From Oscheius onirici (taxonomy: Eukaryota; Nematoda; Chromadorea; Rhabditida; Rhabditidae): a stretch of DNA of 64,000 nt. The notes under the pieces are model-generated. The model was given only the letters and a program-made list of their open reading frames with translations. It made no database searches and was not told where the DNA came from. Shown piece by piece: positions 11,778 to 24,358 of this stretch (the stretch's first letter is position 1; the number at the start of each line of letters is the position of its first letter). The stretch covers positions 434,001 through 498,000 of the forward strand of contig OW051473.1 of NCBI GenBank assembly GCA_932521025.1, in the 5' to 3' direction. The translations under genes were made by a program, and so were the position numbers.

Positions 11778-14372
11778 ATGTCCAAGAAAGAGGCTCGCTA
11801 TGAGCTTGGGCTTTCACCCGTCGAACTTGCTGATCCTAGGATAGAAGTCGTGGAAGCTCAGGCTGAGAAGAAGGTAAGTTCAAAAATTTTTGAAAACTTT
11901 CTACACTGCATTACTTTCGCTTTCGCTCAGCAAACGAAATACGCGCAACAAAATTAGAAAATAAATGAACAAATCAACGCGTCTGCAGTGCAACAAAATT
12001 TTTATAAACCTGAAAAATCTCTGGAGAGGAAGTAAAATGCGTTTTGCCTAAAATTTCTTCAAATCAGAAGCATATCTTTTTTTCAAGGAAACTATTTCAA
12101 TCTCTTGGCCCCTAGTAGCCTGTGCTGTTCTTGATGCTTATCTGCGTCATTTTTCCGCCATTGCATTATTTCTGTTTGCCAAAAAGATGATCAGACAGAC
12201 AAAAGTTGGTTTCAGAGCAAATCTTACTCGTTGCCCGAGTCGAAATTGGGACAGTACAGACGGCGAGAGAGCAAGATGTCCAAGATGAAGAAGTCTTTTG
12301 TCAAAAAGGTTTCCCGCGGATTCAGTCGGTAACTTGCGGTATTTTTTGGGATGTAATCCTGAAACTTTAGTATGTCCCTCTATGCGGGTAGAGTAGCCAA
12401 GCCTGCGAATGCCTACTTCCGGTGGAATCTTCTCTTCACCTTTTTAATCTTCTTGTTCATATCTTCGGCAATCTGGGTGCCTTGCATTCCTGCCGTTAAC
12501 GTAAATATCTTTTTTTAAAGAAACAGTTCAATTTTCAGGATTTTTCTCTAGAAATAGTCACGATTATCTGCATCTGCTTGCATCTTCTCTGGCTGGCGGC
12601 TGTCTTCAACGCGTTGAGGTATTCCTACAGACTGAGAAAGTTCGCAAGTCACACAATTGATCTGTCCAAGGTGAGAAAATTTCTTATGATAAAGAACGGA
12701 GTTTTTAGGTCAATAATCCTGACAAAATGATGGTCAAGCATCTTGTCGGCTTGTGCGTCTACAAGGAGCCACTGGAACTGCTGATGGATACTATCAACAG
12801 TATTTCCAGTCAACCCAATGCAAAAGAAAAAATTACTTGTTTGATCGGAATGGAAGAAGGTACTCCTGACAGGGAAAAGGTAATAGAATAGCTGACTTTC
12901 CACAATGAAAATTTAGAAGTCAAAAATTCTTCACGAAAAGTACGACCCCCTCTTTGACAGATTCATCGTCACCTTCCATCCCAAGGGACTGCCTGGAGAT
13001 ATCCCCGGCAAATGTTCCAACTTTAATTATGCCGCTAGAATGGCTGTAAAACAGCTGCGATACGACAAGGTAGAAAATACATGATGACCTGAAGACCAAT
13101 ATTTACTTTTAGACCTATCCTCTAGGCAAGGGTCAGGAAAACGTCGAACTTTTAGTCACGACCGGTGACTGTGACTCAGTGTTTGGAGAGCGTTATTTTG
13201 ACGCCTTGGAAGAAGACTACTGGAAGCTAAGCAAGGAGGTTTGTTTAGAAAAGTTGGATGCTTTTTAACAATCCAATATGAACTTGTTCATTGCGCTTTT
13301 AGGAACGTTCTCACACCGTCTGGCAGTCTCCTCTCTTTTATTGCATCAACTTGGACAAATCGCCATTTTTCGTAAGAGTCACCGGGCTTCTCAGGTTTGT
13401 TCACCCCATTTTTAAGCAAAAGTATAATTTAGAGCCTTCTTCATGATGGGCTACCTCATTCCATGGAACATTAACACTATGAGCATCTTCTCGTTGAACT
13501 TAAAGCTTTTCGAGGATGGAGAATACACTCATCCCGGATACCAAATGGACGATATCATTGCTCTGATCAGATGGTCTCTGTCTGTCAGAACGAAATGTGT
13601 CATTCGAGCTATTCCAGTAGCTACGCTCAGCGGACCTACCAGCGGTAAAAGATCTCAGAAAGGCCTTCACAACAGGGTATAGGTAAAAACTACATCGACG
13701 AGTGGTACGAATGGGCTCGACAGATCAGAAGATGGACAATCGGGGCTGCTGAAGTCTTCCACTACTTTGCCATCAAATTCTTCCAGCTTCCCGTGACGGT
13801 CTCGTTCTCTTTCGCCTGCAAATTTGTCTTCTACTACGGATTTCTGCTCTGTATTGCATCCGTCTACACTATCATCGCTCCCATTGTGGTAGGGAAAACC
13901 CACCCGGCCTATAAAATACTGAAATTTAGACACCAGCCATGCTGAATGCTGTTGACCACGGAGTTTGGGGTCTTGTGATCCCCAATCAGAAAACCTTCAC
14001 CATTATCATGTTCAGTTTCCTTGGACTTCAGTATTTCTGGTTCTTTTGCGTTTTTTTAGTCAGTTACATCTGTCAGCCGGTGAGCCATTTTCTTTCTAGC
14101 TCATTAAAGACTTCAGGTCTTCCCGAACAAAATGAAAGACGAGACTGGAATCATTAGGAACATTTTTCATCTCATAATGACCTGGCCAACCATTACGATG
14201 TACTGTATAGTAGAATTGGTCGCCTTTTTAGAGGTAAGATAGCCAATAATCCCTAGTACAAAAAAATTTTTAGGTCACTGTCCGAGGAAAGTCGGTCTGT
14301 TCTCACAATGCTTCAAAGAAGGATAACCTTGTTGCTCCAGTCTCGGTCATACCCGACAGAATGGAAGTCTGA
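11778..14372 (+). CDS. Membrane-embedded family-2 glycosyltransferase
   Basis: Processive-type GT2 enzyme of a membrane. The start is the ATG in ACAATATGTCCAAG just after a TTTTCAG. A basic N-terminal segment is followed by two transmembrane helices (LLFTFLIFLFISSAIWVP; TIICICLHLLWLAAVF). The cytosolic GT-A domain begins at KHLVGLCVYKEPLELL, with a DXD-like TTGDCDSVFGERYFDALE (about 13160-13210), a third acidic site in GYQMDDIIALIRW (about 13535), and an R-x-x-R-W type motif RQIRRW (about 13718), the hallmark of chitin, cellulose and hyaluronan synthase-like GT2 proteins. Three or more C-terminal helices follow (about 13780-14230), then a hydrophilic tail ending MEV. A short intron near 13648-13676 is needed to keep the R..RW exon in frame. 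It is shorter than nematode chitin synthases and lacks their QRRRW sequence, so the product is open: a beta-glycan or glycolipid synthase is the inference. Confidence 0.8.
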
Positions 14373-14541
14373 AAACGTTATTGTTTTACGGTATATCACC
14401 AATTCGGGTCCATAATAGTCATATTGTAGTTTTTTCTAGTCGCTGATAAACATTTTCGAGTTTTCCCATAAGACTGTAACAACTATCATCATTGACGGCA
14501 GAACTGTGATGTAAACAGGAAAACGAAATTATGAAAATTAT

Positions 14542-17500
14542 TCAATTGTCTATAAATTTATCTTTGGAAGAATGTCGTTCCATTGTTTCGCGAGCCGAGT
14601 CTGAAACTTGAGTTTTGTCTTGAACCCCGGAAAAGGCTTACCCGTGAAACTGATAAATTTGACTTTCACATCGTTTCTTTGTTGTTCGGCAATTAGCTAG
14701 AAAAAGCTGTTTAGGTAAGAAAATACAACAAACCTCCAGCAGCATGGATATACCAGAATTATCTATAAAATTCACGGCTGACATGTCCATTGTTAGAACC
14801 TTCTGACTATATAGGGGCAAAAACTCGGAATGGACAGAGCTGTGAGTCTTTGATCTGCTTCTGAAAACGCTGATTTTTCTGTAAAAATATAATAAAAGAT
14901 CACTTTGGGGAGAGAGATTCAGCTAGGATTATATCCAGTTCCTTTTTAACCTTCTCCACATTCATGTAAAACAGCGAACCGTCTAATTTCAGCTTGAGCC
15001 CCACTGATGCCTTCTCTGCGTCAAACTTTTCCTCCAAAATCTTGACCGACGATCTGAAAATAGTGTACTCAGAGATCTTCCCGCGCACACGTGCTCTCTC
15101 GCTCGCAGATATTTTCCCATATTGAATTGCAGAGGGCTGACCAATTGGTACACAGTCCCTCACGAGTCCTAATCCGAGCAAGTCTTCCCCCGTCCACTTG
15201 TGTCTAAGAAGCTCATAAACTGACATTTGTTTAGATGATCTGCGCCATGTCCACTCGCTTTTCCGGCCCCAGAGTCCCGAGGAGGAGCAGCCAGATTTCT
15301 GTTTGGCTACACTTCAAATTGCGTAATTCGCTTGAGCATAAGATATGCTAACATGTGTCAGACATATTGGCTCCGCACAATACACTTTTCCTTTCTTTTT
15401 TTGAACACTTTTAAAAACTGTTTTTGGCTTCTTGCGTAACTTCTCTTTTTCATGCCTGTTCATCAAACATTGTCAATTGATCTCTAAGTTCTTGCTGTTA
15501 TTAGATTTCATTAAGTGAATCAACTAATATTAGTTGGTCACATACAGTTGTTCTTTCCTGAAATTCAACGCAAGCACGTTTCACATGCTTTTTTTATGTT
15601 TGATCTTTGATTATCTAAGACTATAAAAAAAATTCTGATTTTTTGAATCAGCACAACTCCCTCAAGTCCTCTCTCCATTGCTAGTTTGCGGCGAGTTTAG
15701 AGGCAAGAAAATGTTCTCTTTGATGCCAATAAGAGAAAAAATTAATCCTTCACCCCTGAGAGAGACCAGTCTTCCTGCGACCAGCTCACACCTCGCGCAT
15801 CATTCCATAAAAGTGATAGCTCCTGAAAAAGCCGAAGGGTACACACAATTGTGCGCAGCAAGTCTCTGTTTGTGGTCTGGCATCTGCACAAATTTTAGAC
15901 GCCCCACTTGGAGGTGAACTTCGCGTACACAATCTTGCCTGCTTCCTTGCTTGCCCCCTCTTGGACACAATGAGCCGTTCTTCTTTTTTCTCAGGGTCGT
16001 TCACCAAGAGCATACAGTGCTCTCCATTTCAGGCAGCTGTTGCCACTGATGCAGCTTCCGACCGCCGTTTTACTATTACTTTTTGTGGTCAGTAACGTCA
16101 AGGCGTGGAAATGTGGCATTGGGCCTTTTAGTGGAGCAGTCTCGTTTGCAATAGCCTTTCCAGCAGATGTGCCAGGTAGGATTTGCAAAGAAATGAGTAT
16201 TTTAGAGCTACGCATGTTTTTTGTTTTATAGTAGAATTTACATGCTGTATTTGCATTTTGTAAGCTTATTGACCGTTATCCCAGAAATAAGCTAATGTGA
16301 ACGTTGACTTAACGCCGATGAACACCTCATTGTTCACCGGACCTTTCACCCCACTCGATTAGTCAAAACGTTCTTTTCGCAGTTCTGGAAACTCAAAAAC
16401 ATTTTCAAAAGATTGCTATGAAGTTTTGCTAACGTATTTTAGGCATCAACAACTGCTGTATTGAACATGATGCCCTGGTTGATGGCTTAAATGTGGCTAG
16501 AGAGGAAGCTGATAGAGTTTTTTGTCACTGTCTGGAGAACAATGCCAATCAAAACTGGTCGGTTTTTTCGTTCATGATTGACGCAAAACCACAGGTACGT
16601 GACAAGCATAGTGAAGCCGCTGTTCTGCACAACGGTCCAGCTCTACACGCGATGGATTGAAAAACAGAAGAGCAAAGACCTCATATCAAGCTACCTCGGT
16701 GAATTCCGCTTCAACAGAAAACAATGACTTCTCAGTTAAGCTAATAATTTAAAAACTGGCTCAATAATAAATATTTTCGCTTACTTTTGAGTCCGATAGA
16801 GGACGACAGCAAATGAAAACAGCACGCCTGCCAAAAGTCCCTCAACCACATCGAAGCCGACGGTAGCTGCTGTGGTAACAACAAAACAAAGCTGAACTTT
16901 TAAATTTTCCCATAAGCCAAATTACCGCATCCAGCCTTGAAACTTTCCAAAGTCGAGGAATTTCACACATTTGCATGAACATTCCCTTCAAGGCCACAAT
17001 GATTATACAGGAGAGAAGGCAGACTGGCAGGGCTTCAAGGAACGGGCCTAAGAAGAGCATGACTGAGAGCAAGAGTCCACAAGAAAATACTGTAGCAAGC
17101 TTAATAGTTTACGTTAAATTTATCTCTAAAGAAAACCTGAGTTTTTGTTCCAGCCGCTTCGTATACTAGTGTTCTCGCCAATGCTGTGGATGGCGGCCAG
17201 ATTGGGAAAAACGATCCCAAAGCTCCGCAAAGGCCGAGAGCATAAAATTCCTGGAATTGTCTGATGGATATTCTTTTTTCATGTTCATAACTCTGGACAA
17301 AAATTTGTTGTAAAAGAGTTTTCAAGGTTCAACTGCAATATTATCCACGTGTTTAACAGTGGAGCACAATTTCGCTCTATATCGGTTGACATGACAATAG
17401 AACGAGTTCCAAAAGATTTACAGAAAAAAACTAAAGAAAATATTACAGACCCTGCTCTTCGATTACTTCTAGTTTTGCCAGGCGAAATTTACCTGCCTAT

Positions 17501-18702
17501 CGTCAATCTTGTAGTTGTGCTTCTTTGCAAACAATTTCCCCATAGAAATTGTAACTACCATTGCCACCAAAGCCACAGATACCGCATCATAGAACATGTA
17601 TGGAAACAGCGTAACATCCGGAATTTTTGGTGTAGGGATACTGAAAAGTTAGCATTGCAGCTATTTAAACAGTTACCCAGTAGGAATGAATCCGATAATT
17701 TTGATTTCGAAGTTCGCTGAGAAGCTGAAGATGGAAGAAAGAACAACGCCAACGATCATCTGAAGACCCTTGTCTGGTTAAAGAAAGAACTTACCACAAT
17801 GAGATCATAAGGTACGGGGACCGTTTTCACCTTTTTCTTGATAACTGGATTGAGATAGTTTTTAGAGCAGTAGAGGACGATTATGGTGAAGACCGAAATT
17901 CCTAGGGTATAGTAATTGACTAGTCCTTTAACAGCAGATTCTGCTACATCTTGAAGCATCTGAACTTTTGATTAATTCAATAAATTCCTCTCTAACAAAA
18001 AACAATTTTCCTGGTCCCGATTTGCGTGGCAACTTGACGCCCATGATTTTGTTCAGCTGTGCCACGAACACGTGAAAAGCGGCTCCCGTAGTGAAGCCTT
18101 TAATCACATGATCCGAAAGAAACGTGAGCATGAAATCGAATCGGAGCACGGCCATAATAATCTTAATCTTATTAGGTGGGAACATCGAGAAACTAACTCC
18201 TATAAGTCCTGACAATAGGCAAAGTGCAGTGGATATTTGCAGTGATATGTATTCTCTGTTCATAGTTTCGTATGATGACCCGTTTTTGGAGAGCAGCTCG
18301 TCAGTTACCCTAAGGTTGCATGAACCCGATATCAAACTAACAACAGCAAATACTCCTGAAAAATAATGAATGTCTTCTGTCTGTCTTTCTCCCAAGTTCT
18401 GACTGTGTTGAACTACCTAGAGAAACGTGTCGCGACGTTCCGAAGAACATATATATTAATGGAGCAAAAAACGAGGTGTAGAGACCATTAACTGGCTGCA
18501 GGTTCGCCAATGAGGCGTAAGCCATCCCTTAAACTTGATCTTGCAGAATCTTAAAAGTTTACTCACCTTGTGGAATATGCATTATTCCTACGGTTAATCC
18601 GCCAATTATATCTTTTAACAAGTTTTCTTTGATTCTATACTTCGGCAACCATTCCAATATGGGAAAGAATCCTTGGACCCGTTTGAAAATATCCGTTTTC
18701 AT
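14542..18702 (-). CDS. SLC26/SulP anion transporter with STAS domain
   Basis: Plasma-membrane anion exchanger or channel of the sulfate permease family. From the ATG at 18702: cytoplasmic N-terminus, first helix and SulP signature ([45 protein letters not shown] spliced to [11 protein letters not shown]), then [25 protein letters not shown], a helix with [34 protein letters not shown] and AAGTKTQ. The core ends in [18 protein letters not shown] (about 16790). A 1.58 kb intron (15204-16784) follows, then the STAS domain ([33 protein letters not shown]) spliced to [12 protein letters not shown] and TGA at 14542-14544. The last 41-nt intron restores the usual STAS ending; without it a different tail ends at 14550. 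The long intron contains the PLA2-like gene on the opposite strand. The transported anion cannot be told from sequence. Confidence 0.9.
16049..16727 (+). CDS. Secreted phospholipase-A2-like protein nested in the SulP intron
   Basis: Three exons: 16049-16175, 16443-16594 and about 16641-16727. A signal peptide ([19 protein letters not shown]) precedes [14 protein letters not shown], then [14 protein letters not shown] and [11 protein letters not shown]. The CCxxHD arrangement is the active-site helix of secreted phospholipase A2, with the His-Asp pair present. The Cys that normally follows (HDxC) is Ala here, and the FCxCL pair matches the second half of the fold. The calcium loop is only weakly recognisable (CGIGPFSG). 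The last intron (46 nt) is optional: retaining it ends the protein about 20 residues later. Small nematode secreted proteins of this type are known; whether this one is catalytic is uncertain. It lies entirely within a SulP intron on the opposite strand. Confidence 0.7.
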
Positions 18703-19114
18703 ATCTGAAATCTGAATAAGTGGGAAAATCAATAAAAAAAAGTTGACTGGATACTACTCGGGAGCTTTAACAAACATAAGAAGCCATGCGAGACCCCGGA
18801 AGAGAGCGAGGAAGACGAGAGAGTGTGTGCGATAAAACAGCTGACGTAGATATCATGAACGGGAGGGCAGATTTGGGATGTTCTTTGCGAACGGCGTAGA
18901 AAAATAAGAAGCATATAAAACTGGAAGCTTTATGATGAATACAACTAACTATAAGATGTAAACGACTGAAACCCCCAAAAATATTGGGCGTTTTTCTATT
19001 TAAGGCATTCATTTGAATAGTCAACAAAGTTCACTTTTCGAGAACGTCTTATTGTAAATTGACGGCTTCTTCTCTAGACGCTTACTCACAATGCCCTTCC
19101 CGGGAAAGAACAAA

Positions 19115-19896
19115 TCAAAACATTTTAACGAAAACCAGCAAACCAATGAATAGAATTTCAGAGAAAATCTTTGGATTTACTGACTGAACACTTTTCGTGG
19201 GAGCATAAATGGAGATGGAGGACGAAAGAGAATCAGAGACAGATGAACTAACAGGGACACTCTGAAATAAATTCAGTGTTCCATGATTGCTAGACCGCTG
19301 ATAAGGCTGCAATCTGACGGTTTGAGAGGAGGAGATTGCAGAGCTGACCGCATGCATAAAATTCTAGGAGTTGCCTCTTGATCACGAGTAGGCGCGAGAG
19401 AACCAACTAAACTGAGAAGGAAATTTTTAAGACAATCAAATGCGCGATGTGGGAACTGCTGTAGATTTGCAGGAAGCAGATGCATATTTTTAGAGACTGC
19501 AAAAGAATTTGCCTGTTGACTGATGTGCAACCTAAAGAAAACGCTAAGCCTCGGTTTAAATGATACGATTGACGAGGGTAATGAGATCAAGATACTTTGT
19601 TCAATTATATGATTTGATGACAATTTTTATACTCTATAAGAAGTGATTGAAGTCCTTCGCACAGCAGTTGTACGCTAAAGTTTCCTCAGCAAACTTTCCT
19701 TATCCGAACGAGTCTGTTTAAAATTGACAGATTGCAGGTACACAAGTCTTCTGACATTTTCGCAGGTTATCCATATTCCCAATTGCAAGGCATTAGACGA
19801 CCTCGAAGTAAAAACAACCGAGCTGTCTTTGTCAGAAAAATGTCTTTGCGACATTGCTGTGGCAAATATCATTAACAGACAATCATGGAAAATCAT
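19115..19896 (-). CDS. Ser-rich secreted protein, probably GPI-anchored (weak model)
   Basis: The firm part is the 3' exon (about 19262-19115): SVPVSSSVSDSLSSSIS, then YAPTKSVQSVNPKIF and a C-terminal hydrophobic stretch LFIGLLVFVKMF ending at the stop, the layout of a GPI-attachment signal after a Ser-rich stalk. An upstream ATG at 19896 begins a possible signal peptide (MIFHDCLLMIFATAMSQ). Fragments between contain paired cysteines (YNCCAKDF, YACGQLCNLLL) with TTTGCAG/TTTTAG-like acceptors, but I could not connect every exon in one frame. It could be a Cys-rich extracellular domain protein or a decaying gene. It lies upstream of the SulP gene on the same strand, 0.4 kb away. Confidence 0.35.
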
Positions 19897-20237
19897 AAGC
19901 GAATCTCCATGGACCCTTTATTGATATATTACTCGTGATGACAACTTATTTGCTAGACAAGATGGCTTTGACTTACTGCTCTAACCAGGATTACAATGAC
20001 ACCTGAAATCGGGGTGAGCAAAATAAATGAGGGGAAGGTGGCATTTACAAATAGGATAAACTTTGGAATGATTAATTACAACACAAATAAGAAATATGTT
20101 AACTGAGCTTCTGGAAGGTATCTCCTATCTGAAGTTACTTGTCGACTACGGCTAGTGGTAGTAGCTGGAGAGAGGAGATCCCCGAACTTCTGACAATCTG
20201 AATTGTTTTTCAGAACAAAAAGTCAACTTGTTTACCT

Positions 20238-22501
20238 TTAATCGTCGAGGGTGATGTCACGGAAAAGTTGACCCATCGACTCGTTGTGGTAGATGCGTCG
20301 AATGGCCTCACACAACATCAGAGAAACATCGACTGTCTTGATCTTATGACAGCGCATCTTCTGCACCTCATGGGGCACAGTATTGGTTACAATCACCTGC
20401 AAAATTCAATTAGAATGTGATAATATTGGCTGGGAGTTAAGAGCGAGAGGCGGAGGAGAAAATCGAAGGCTCACGAGATCTTTGAGCCCCGTCACAGCCA
20501 AATGTTTTATGAGAGAGAGGAATGAGAACGCGCTGCGAGATCCCGTGCCATAACGAAATATGAGTGTCAACCGTTACAAACGACTCCTCATTAAGAGAAT
20601 GTTATTTGAATATAAATCTTTCTCTAGAATTATTGAAAACGCCACAAACGCGCTCCGCAAGGAAAATCTTCATCGCGAACTAATTCGGAGAAGCTGACCC
20701 TCCTACTTTCTGGGAAACAAAGGTTGGGAGAAAATGATCACAATCGATAGATCCGCCCCGACGGCAGAAAAAGTGACAAATGGTTGTGCACTTCACATGT
20801 AGACAACTTTCTCCTTTATAGATATATCAAAAGTACAGAGAGAGAGTGCTTATTGTGGCCGAGAGGGGATCATCTCGCATTAATGTAGTGTTTACAACTT
20901 CTAAATTCATCAGGTTCCGGTCTCCACCATATCATTAATATTTTGTTACCTGGGTGATTGGCGAGGCTTCCAGAAGAGCCGGAGCATCGGAGCTCAGAAC
21001 CCCATGAGTGGCGAGAACGTAAATTTTGTAGGCTCCACGGGCCTTGAGAACTTCAGCAGCGGCGACGAACGATTGCGCATCGTCGATGATGTCATCCTGA
21101 AACATTTTCTCTAAGAATAGATCAGAATATGTTGACACTCACCACCATAATTGCGATTCGGCCGCCCACATCGCCGACGACGGTAAGAGGAGGCTTCTGT
21201 TTTGGTCCCTGTGCTGAAAGCGTTTGAAAATAGAAAAAAAACAAAATTAATACTTACATGGGAAGAGCTCAAAGGGTGTGTAAGTCGAGTTGGGAGGGGG
21301 GCTTTGACGTCCATCTTCTAGACCAGACTCTTCGAGATCTTTCTGCTCTCCGTGAATGACGGCCACGCCTAAATTTGGGTAAGAGAAGGAAATGAAACCA
21401 AAGCAGTGACCATAGACATTTTCTCAGTTCTTGACGGACTCTCTCGGTGTATGACATGATCTTGGCATGAGACCATGCAGTGTCACAACGAGTTTGCATG
21501 CGACATATATAGAAAGAGGTTGTGACAGACGTAGAAGAGGCGATAGAAAGACAAAGAGAGAACGGATTAATCGTCTTGGGGGCCTACCCTTGAAGAAGAC
21601 GAGTTACAATATAGATACTCACTTCCTAAACGGGAGGATTACAAAAGGCCGAGCATATTATTATGGGTGAAAAATCGAGACAGGCAAGCACTCTACGAAG
21701 GAAAACATTACCTAAACGAAGACGGTCGGCATACGACGTAGCCTTGTTCATCACTCCCGGCGACTTGGCAACAATGATCGCGTTCTTGTAGTCGGGTATC
21801 TGACAGCAGTATGTGAGAGAAACTTTTAAAACTATTTACGTATTCTTTGATATGTTGTAGCAGAAAGGGAGAGGCCCGGAGATTGTCCACAGGAATGGAG
21901 AAGAAGCCTTGGATTTCCTTTTTGTACAGATCCAGGGATACCATTCGGCTAGCTCCTGAAAATGGGCTTTCAGTTTTCAGAGTGGCGGAAGCTTGTAGTC
22001 AACGGACAAAATAAGCTTAAAATTGATCGTGGACCTACCAGCTTTGCAGATCATCTCGGCAATCAATTTCATGGGGATAGACGACCGTCTGAGCATTCGA
22101 CATTGCTTCGAGTAGGGAAGATAGGGCATTATGACGGTGATCGTCTTTGACATTGACGTTTTACAGGCGTAGATCAGAATCAAGAGCTCCATGACATCGT
22201 TGTTCACGTTCCTGGACAACCGTTTGAATGAAACTAAAGCTCAAAAGCTCACTTTGATCCACTCTGGAGAATGAACACATGTTTTCCTCTGACCGACTGC
22301 TTGATATCGACCGACGTCTCCCTGTTCGTCTTGTTGTAAACAATCGCATCTCCGAGACGGATTCCCATTCGGCTAAATTCGAAAAAGTTATAATAAAAAG
22401 GAAACTCACTCGGAAACGAGTCTCGCCAGTTCCGGATGAGAGTTTCCAGAGAGCAGGACCATGCCGCTGCTCTCATCGGCCTTGTAGGCAAGAGAAGACA
22501 T
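20238..22501 (-). CDS. PRPSAP: PRPP synthetase-associated protein
   Basis: Non-catalytic partner of ribose-phosphate pyrophosphokinase in the PRPP synthetase complex, which feeds purine, pyrimidine and NAD synthesis; cytosolic. From ATG at 22501: [80 protein letters not shown] and [51 protein letters not shown], the insert [19 protein letters not shown], then [50 protein letters not shown] and [13 protein letters not shown]. The proline-rich insert after the HGE block, and [13 protein letters not shown] instead of the catalytic enzyme's shorter DDMxDTxGTL loop, mark the associated-protein subfamily. Six or more introns, all phase-consistent. Human names are PRPSAP1/2; the nematode symbol is not known to me. 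Confidence 0.87.
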
Positions 22502-23823
22502 TCTTCTGAAAAAGGTGTTAATTTATGTCTTCCCAGCAAGAAGAAGGATAAAGAACGGTGTTTTGGGTGTCCGCTATCGGGACGAGCGACCAATCAATCG
22601 AACTTTTGCTCTGTGGAGGAGTCTAGAAAAGCGATGGAACTGCCGACTGGGAACAGTCTGACTAATTGTTTACTATTTCGATGATTTCATGTGTATTTTC
22701 GATGGATCGATTCAAATGTTTAGAAAAATGTGCAGGGTGGTTAATCATAATCTGGCCGTTCGTACGCTTGCAGTGAAATAAAGAAACGATACAAAACTGA
22801 ACAGAACCTTCTGCCGCGTTGGATTGAACCGATAATGGTACTTTTTAAAGAGATGCGTGCAATAAAATTCGGTGAGATCTTGGGACAAGAACGAGACATC
22901 TCTCAAAATGTTGCAAATTTAGTCACATAGTTACAGATTTTCGTTACACACTGTACCGCTCCCACGTGTTCCATTTTTAGAAGCCTTCTTTTATTGTATG
23001 CCCTTTTTTAGGCTTGGAAACAAAACCGTTTTTGTCGCTTCACGGCTAATGTATGGAATTGGCATTTTCTATCGAGGATGTTAGTCATTCCTGGCGGCAG
23101 AATTGTTTCTGTCCGCATTCTGACTGCCATCCCTTCGCTCGAGCCATCATCGTTTAGCATCTCGAATACGGTAGGCTGTTTCATAAAAGTCTAATGTAGA
23201 TGTGAACTTTACAAAATACATGTCTGCTTTCAAAAACGGGAATAGCTTCTGAGTAACGGTTTTGCCTATTTACAAAACAATTGATTGGGAAAAACACAGA
23301 CAAGAGTAACGTTTTTGCACAAGTCAGTAGGCTGAAAAAAGCGGCAGGACAAAAATATATAATTTTTATATAACGTCGTTAAGTTAAAAGACAAAAATCT
23401 GGTGTGGTGAAGATATTTGGAAAAAGGAAGACAAACGAAGACCAGTCGATGATTTCCTGCTTTATATGTCATGTTTATCAAAAAGTGCGTGCTGGCTTTC
23501 CTCTATTAATTACAGGCGACAGAGTTCGTGGCGGGACCCAGGTCAACCCCCGCTTGAACGAGATTTACCGGCTCGCCGGCCCCATTTGGTCTGTTCAAAC
23601 GGCCCAGGCTTGACATTCGTCCACGCGTCCTTGTTTTTTCCACTCATACAATACAGTTTATCATTGAAAAGCTTCATTTAATCTTTACACCAAGGCGAAC
23701 GTGAACATTTTTATTTATTTGAAAAAAAAAACAATTGTTGTAAAAATTTTGCAATAATACTAACAAATTCGTGATAGAAATTGTGATTTTAACAGTAATA
23801 TTTTGTAATTCAATTTCAAAAAC
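22502..23823. other. Intergenic, nothing recognised
   Basis: About 1.3 kb upstream of PRPSAP. Contains AT-rich tracts and one GC-rich patch (23510-23620) without a supported gene. Confidence 0.5.
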
Positions 23824-24358
23824 CTATTGTGCAAAAGAAGCAGACAATTTTTTATGATCGGAACGTTTAGAAAATGTTACAAGAATGCAAACACGTGGAA
23901 TATACAAAAAATGCACGAAATCTACACAATTTTTTCAAAACTTCTCATGTTTTAATCTTACCATAGTTTGAGATCACAGAACGAATGATGTTCAGGCTGT
24001 GCATATTTTGATTGATGCGATGGCGTTCGATCAAAATTTCAGGCAGATTCGAGCCATCACAACCTTCTTGTTCACATGAGCACCTCTTGATTTCTACTTG
24101 TTCACAATATTTTGCTTTCTTGTGTGTATCTCCGTTCTTTTCGAGATCTGCAAAGCATCTCTCCACTCCAAAAATCTAGTTTTCCAACGATTTTCCCTAG
24201 CGAATGCCACTGCTAACACCATTTTTTGTAGAATACATCCCCTGAGAACAGAAGTTCCGTACTTACCTGGAAAAAGTCAGTCATGTTTCGAGATGACCAC
24301 CTCTCGAGCTTTAAACAATGAGCCGAATGCCTCTTTTCTATGTTTGTCTTTGGTGGAC
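23824..24358 (-). CDS. Cys-rich, Ly6/three-finger-like extracellular protein, 5' end unresolved
   Basis: Three exons join in frame: 24358-24267, 24175-23962 and 23921-23824. The reading runs HSAHCLKLERWSSRN, FFQIFGVERCFADLEKNG, AKYCEQVEIKRCSCEQEGCD, then a hydrophilic linker and a hydrophobic C-terminus (FVHFLYIPRVCILVTF) before the stop at 23824-23826. The cysteine spacing, ending CxCxxxxCD, resembles the C.C..D.CN ending of Ly6/three-finger domains, and the tail could be a membrane helix or GPI signal. The start and signal peptide should lie upstream of 24358 but I could not identify them. Family assignment is by spacing only. All splice sites used are GT-AG and phase-compatible. Confidence 0.45.

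Noticed and set aside
14900-15226. STAS-like frame as a separate gene
   Set aside because: Phase-compatible splicing to the SulP membrane core across 15204-16784 shows it is the C-terminal part of that gene.
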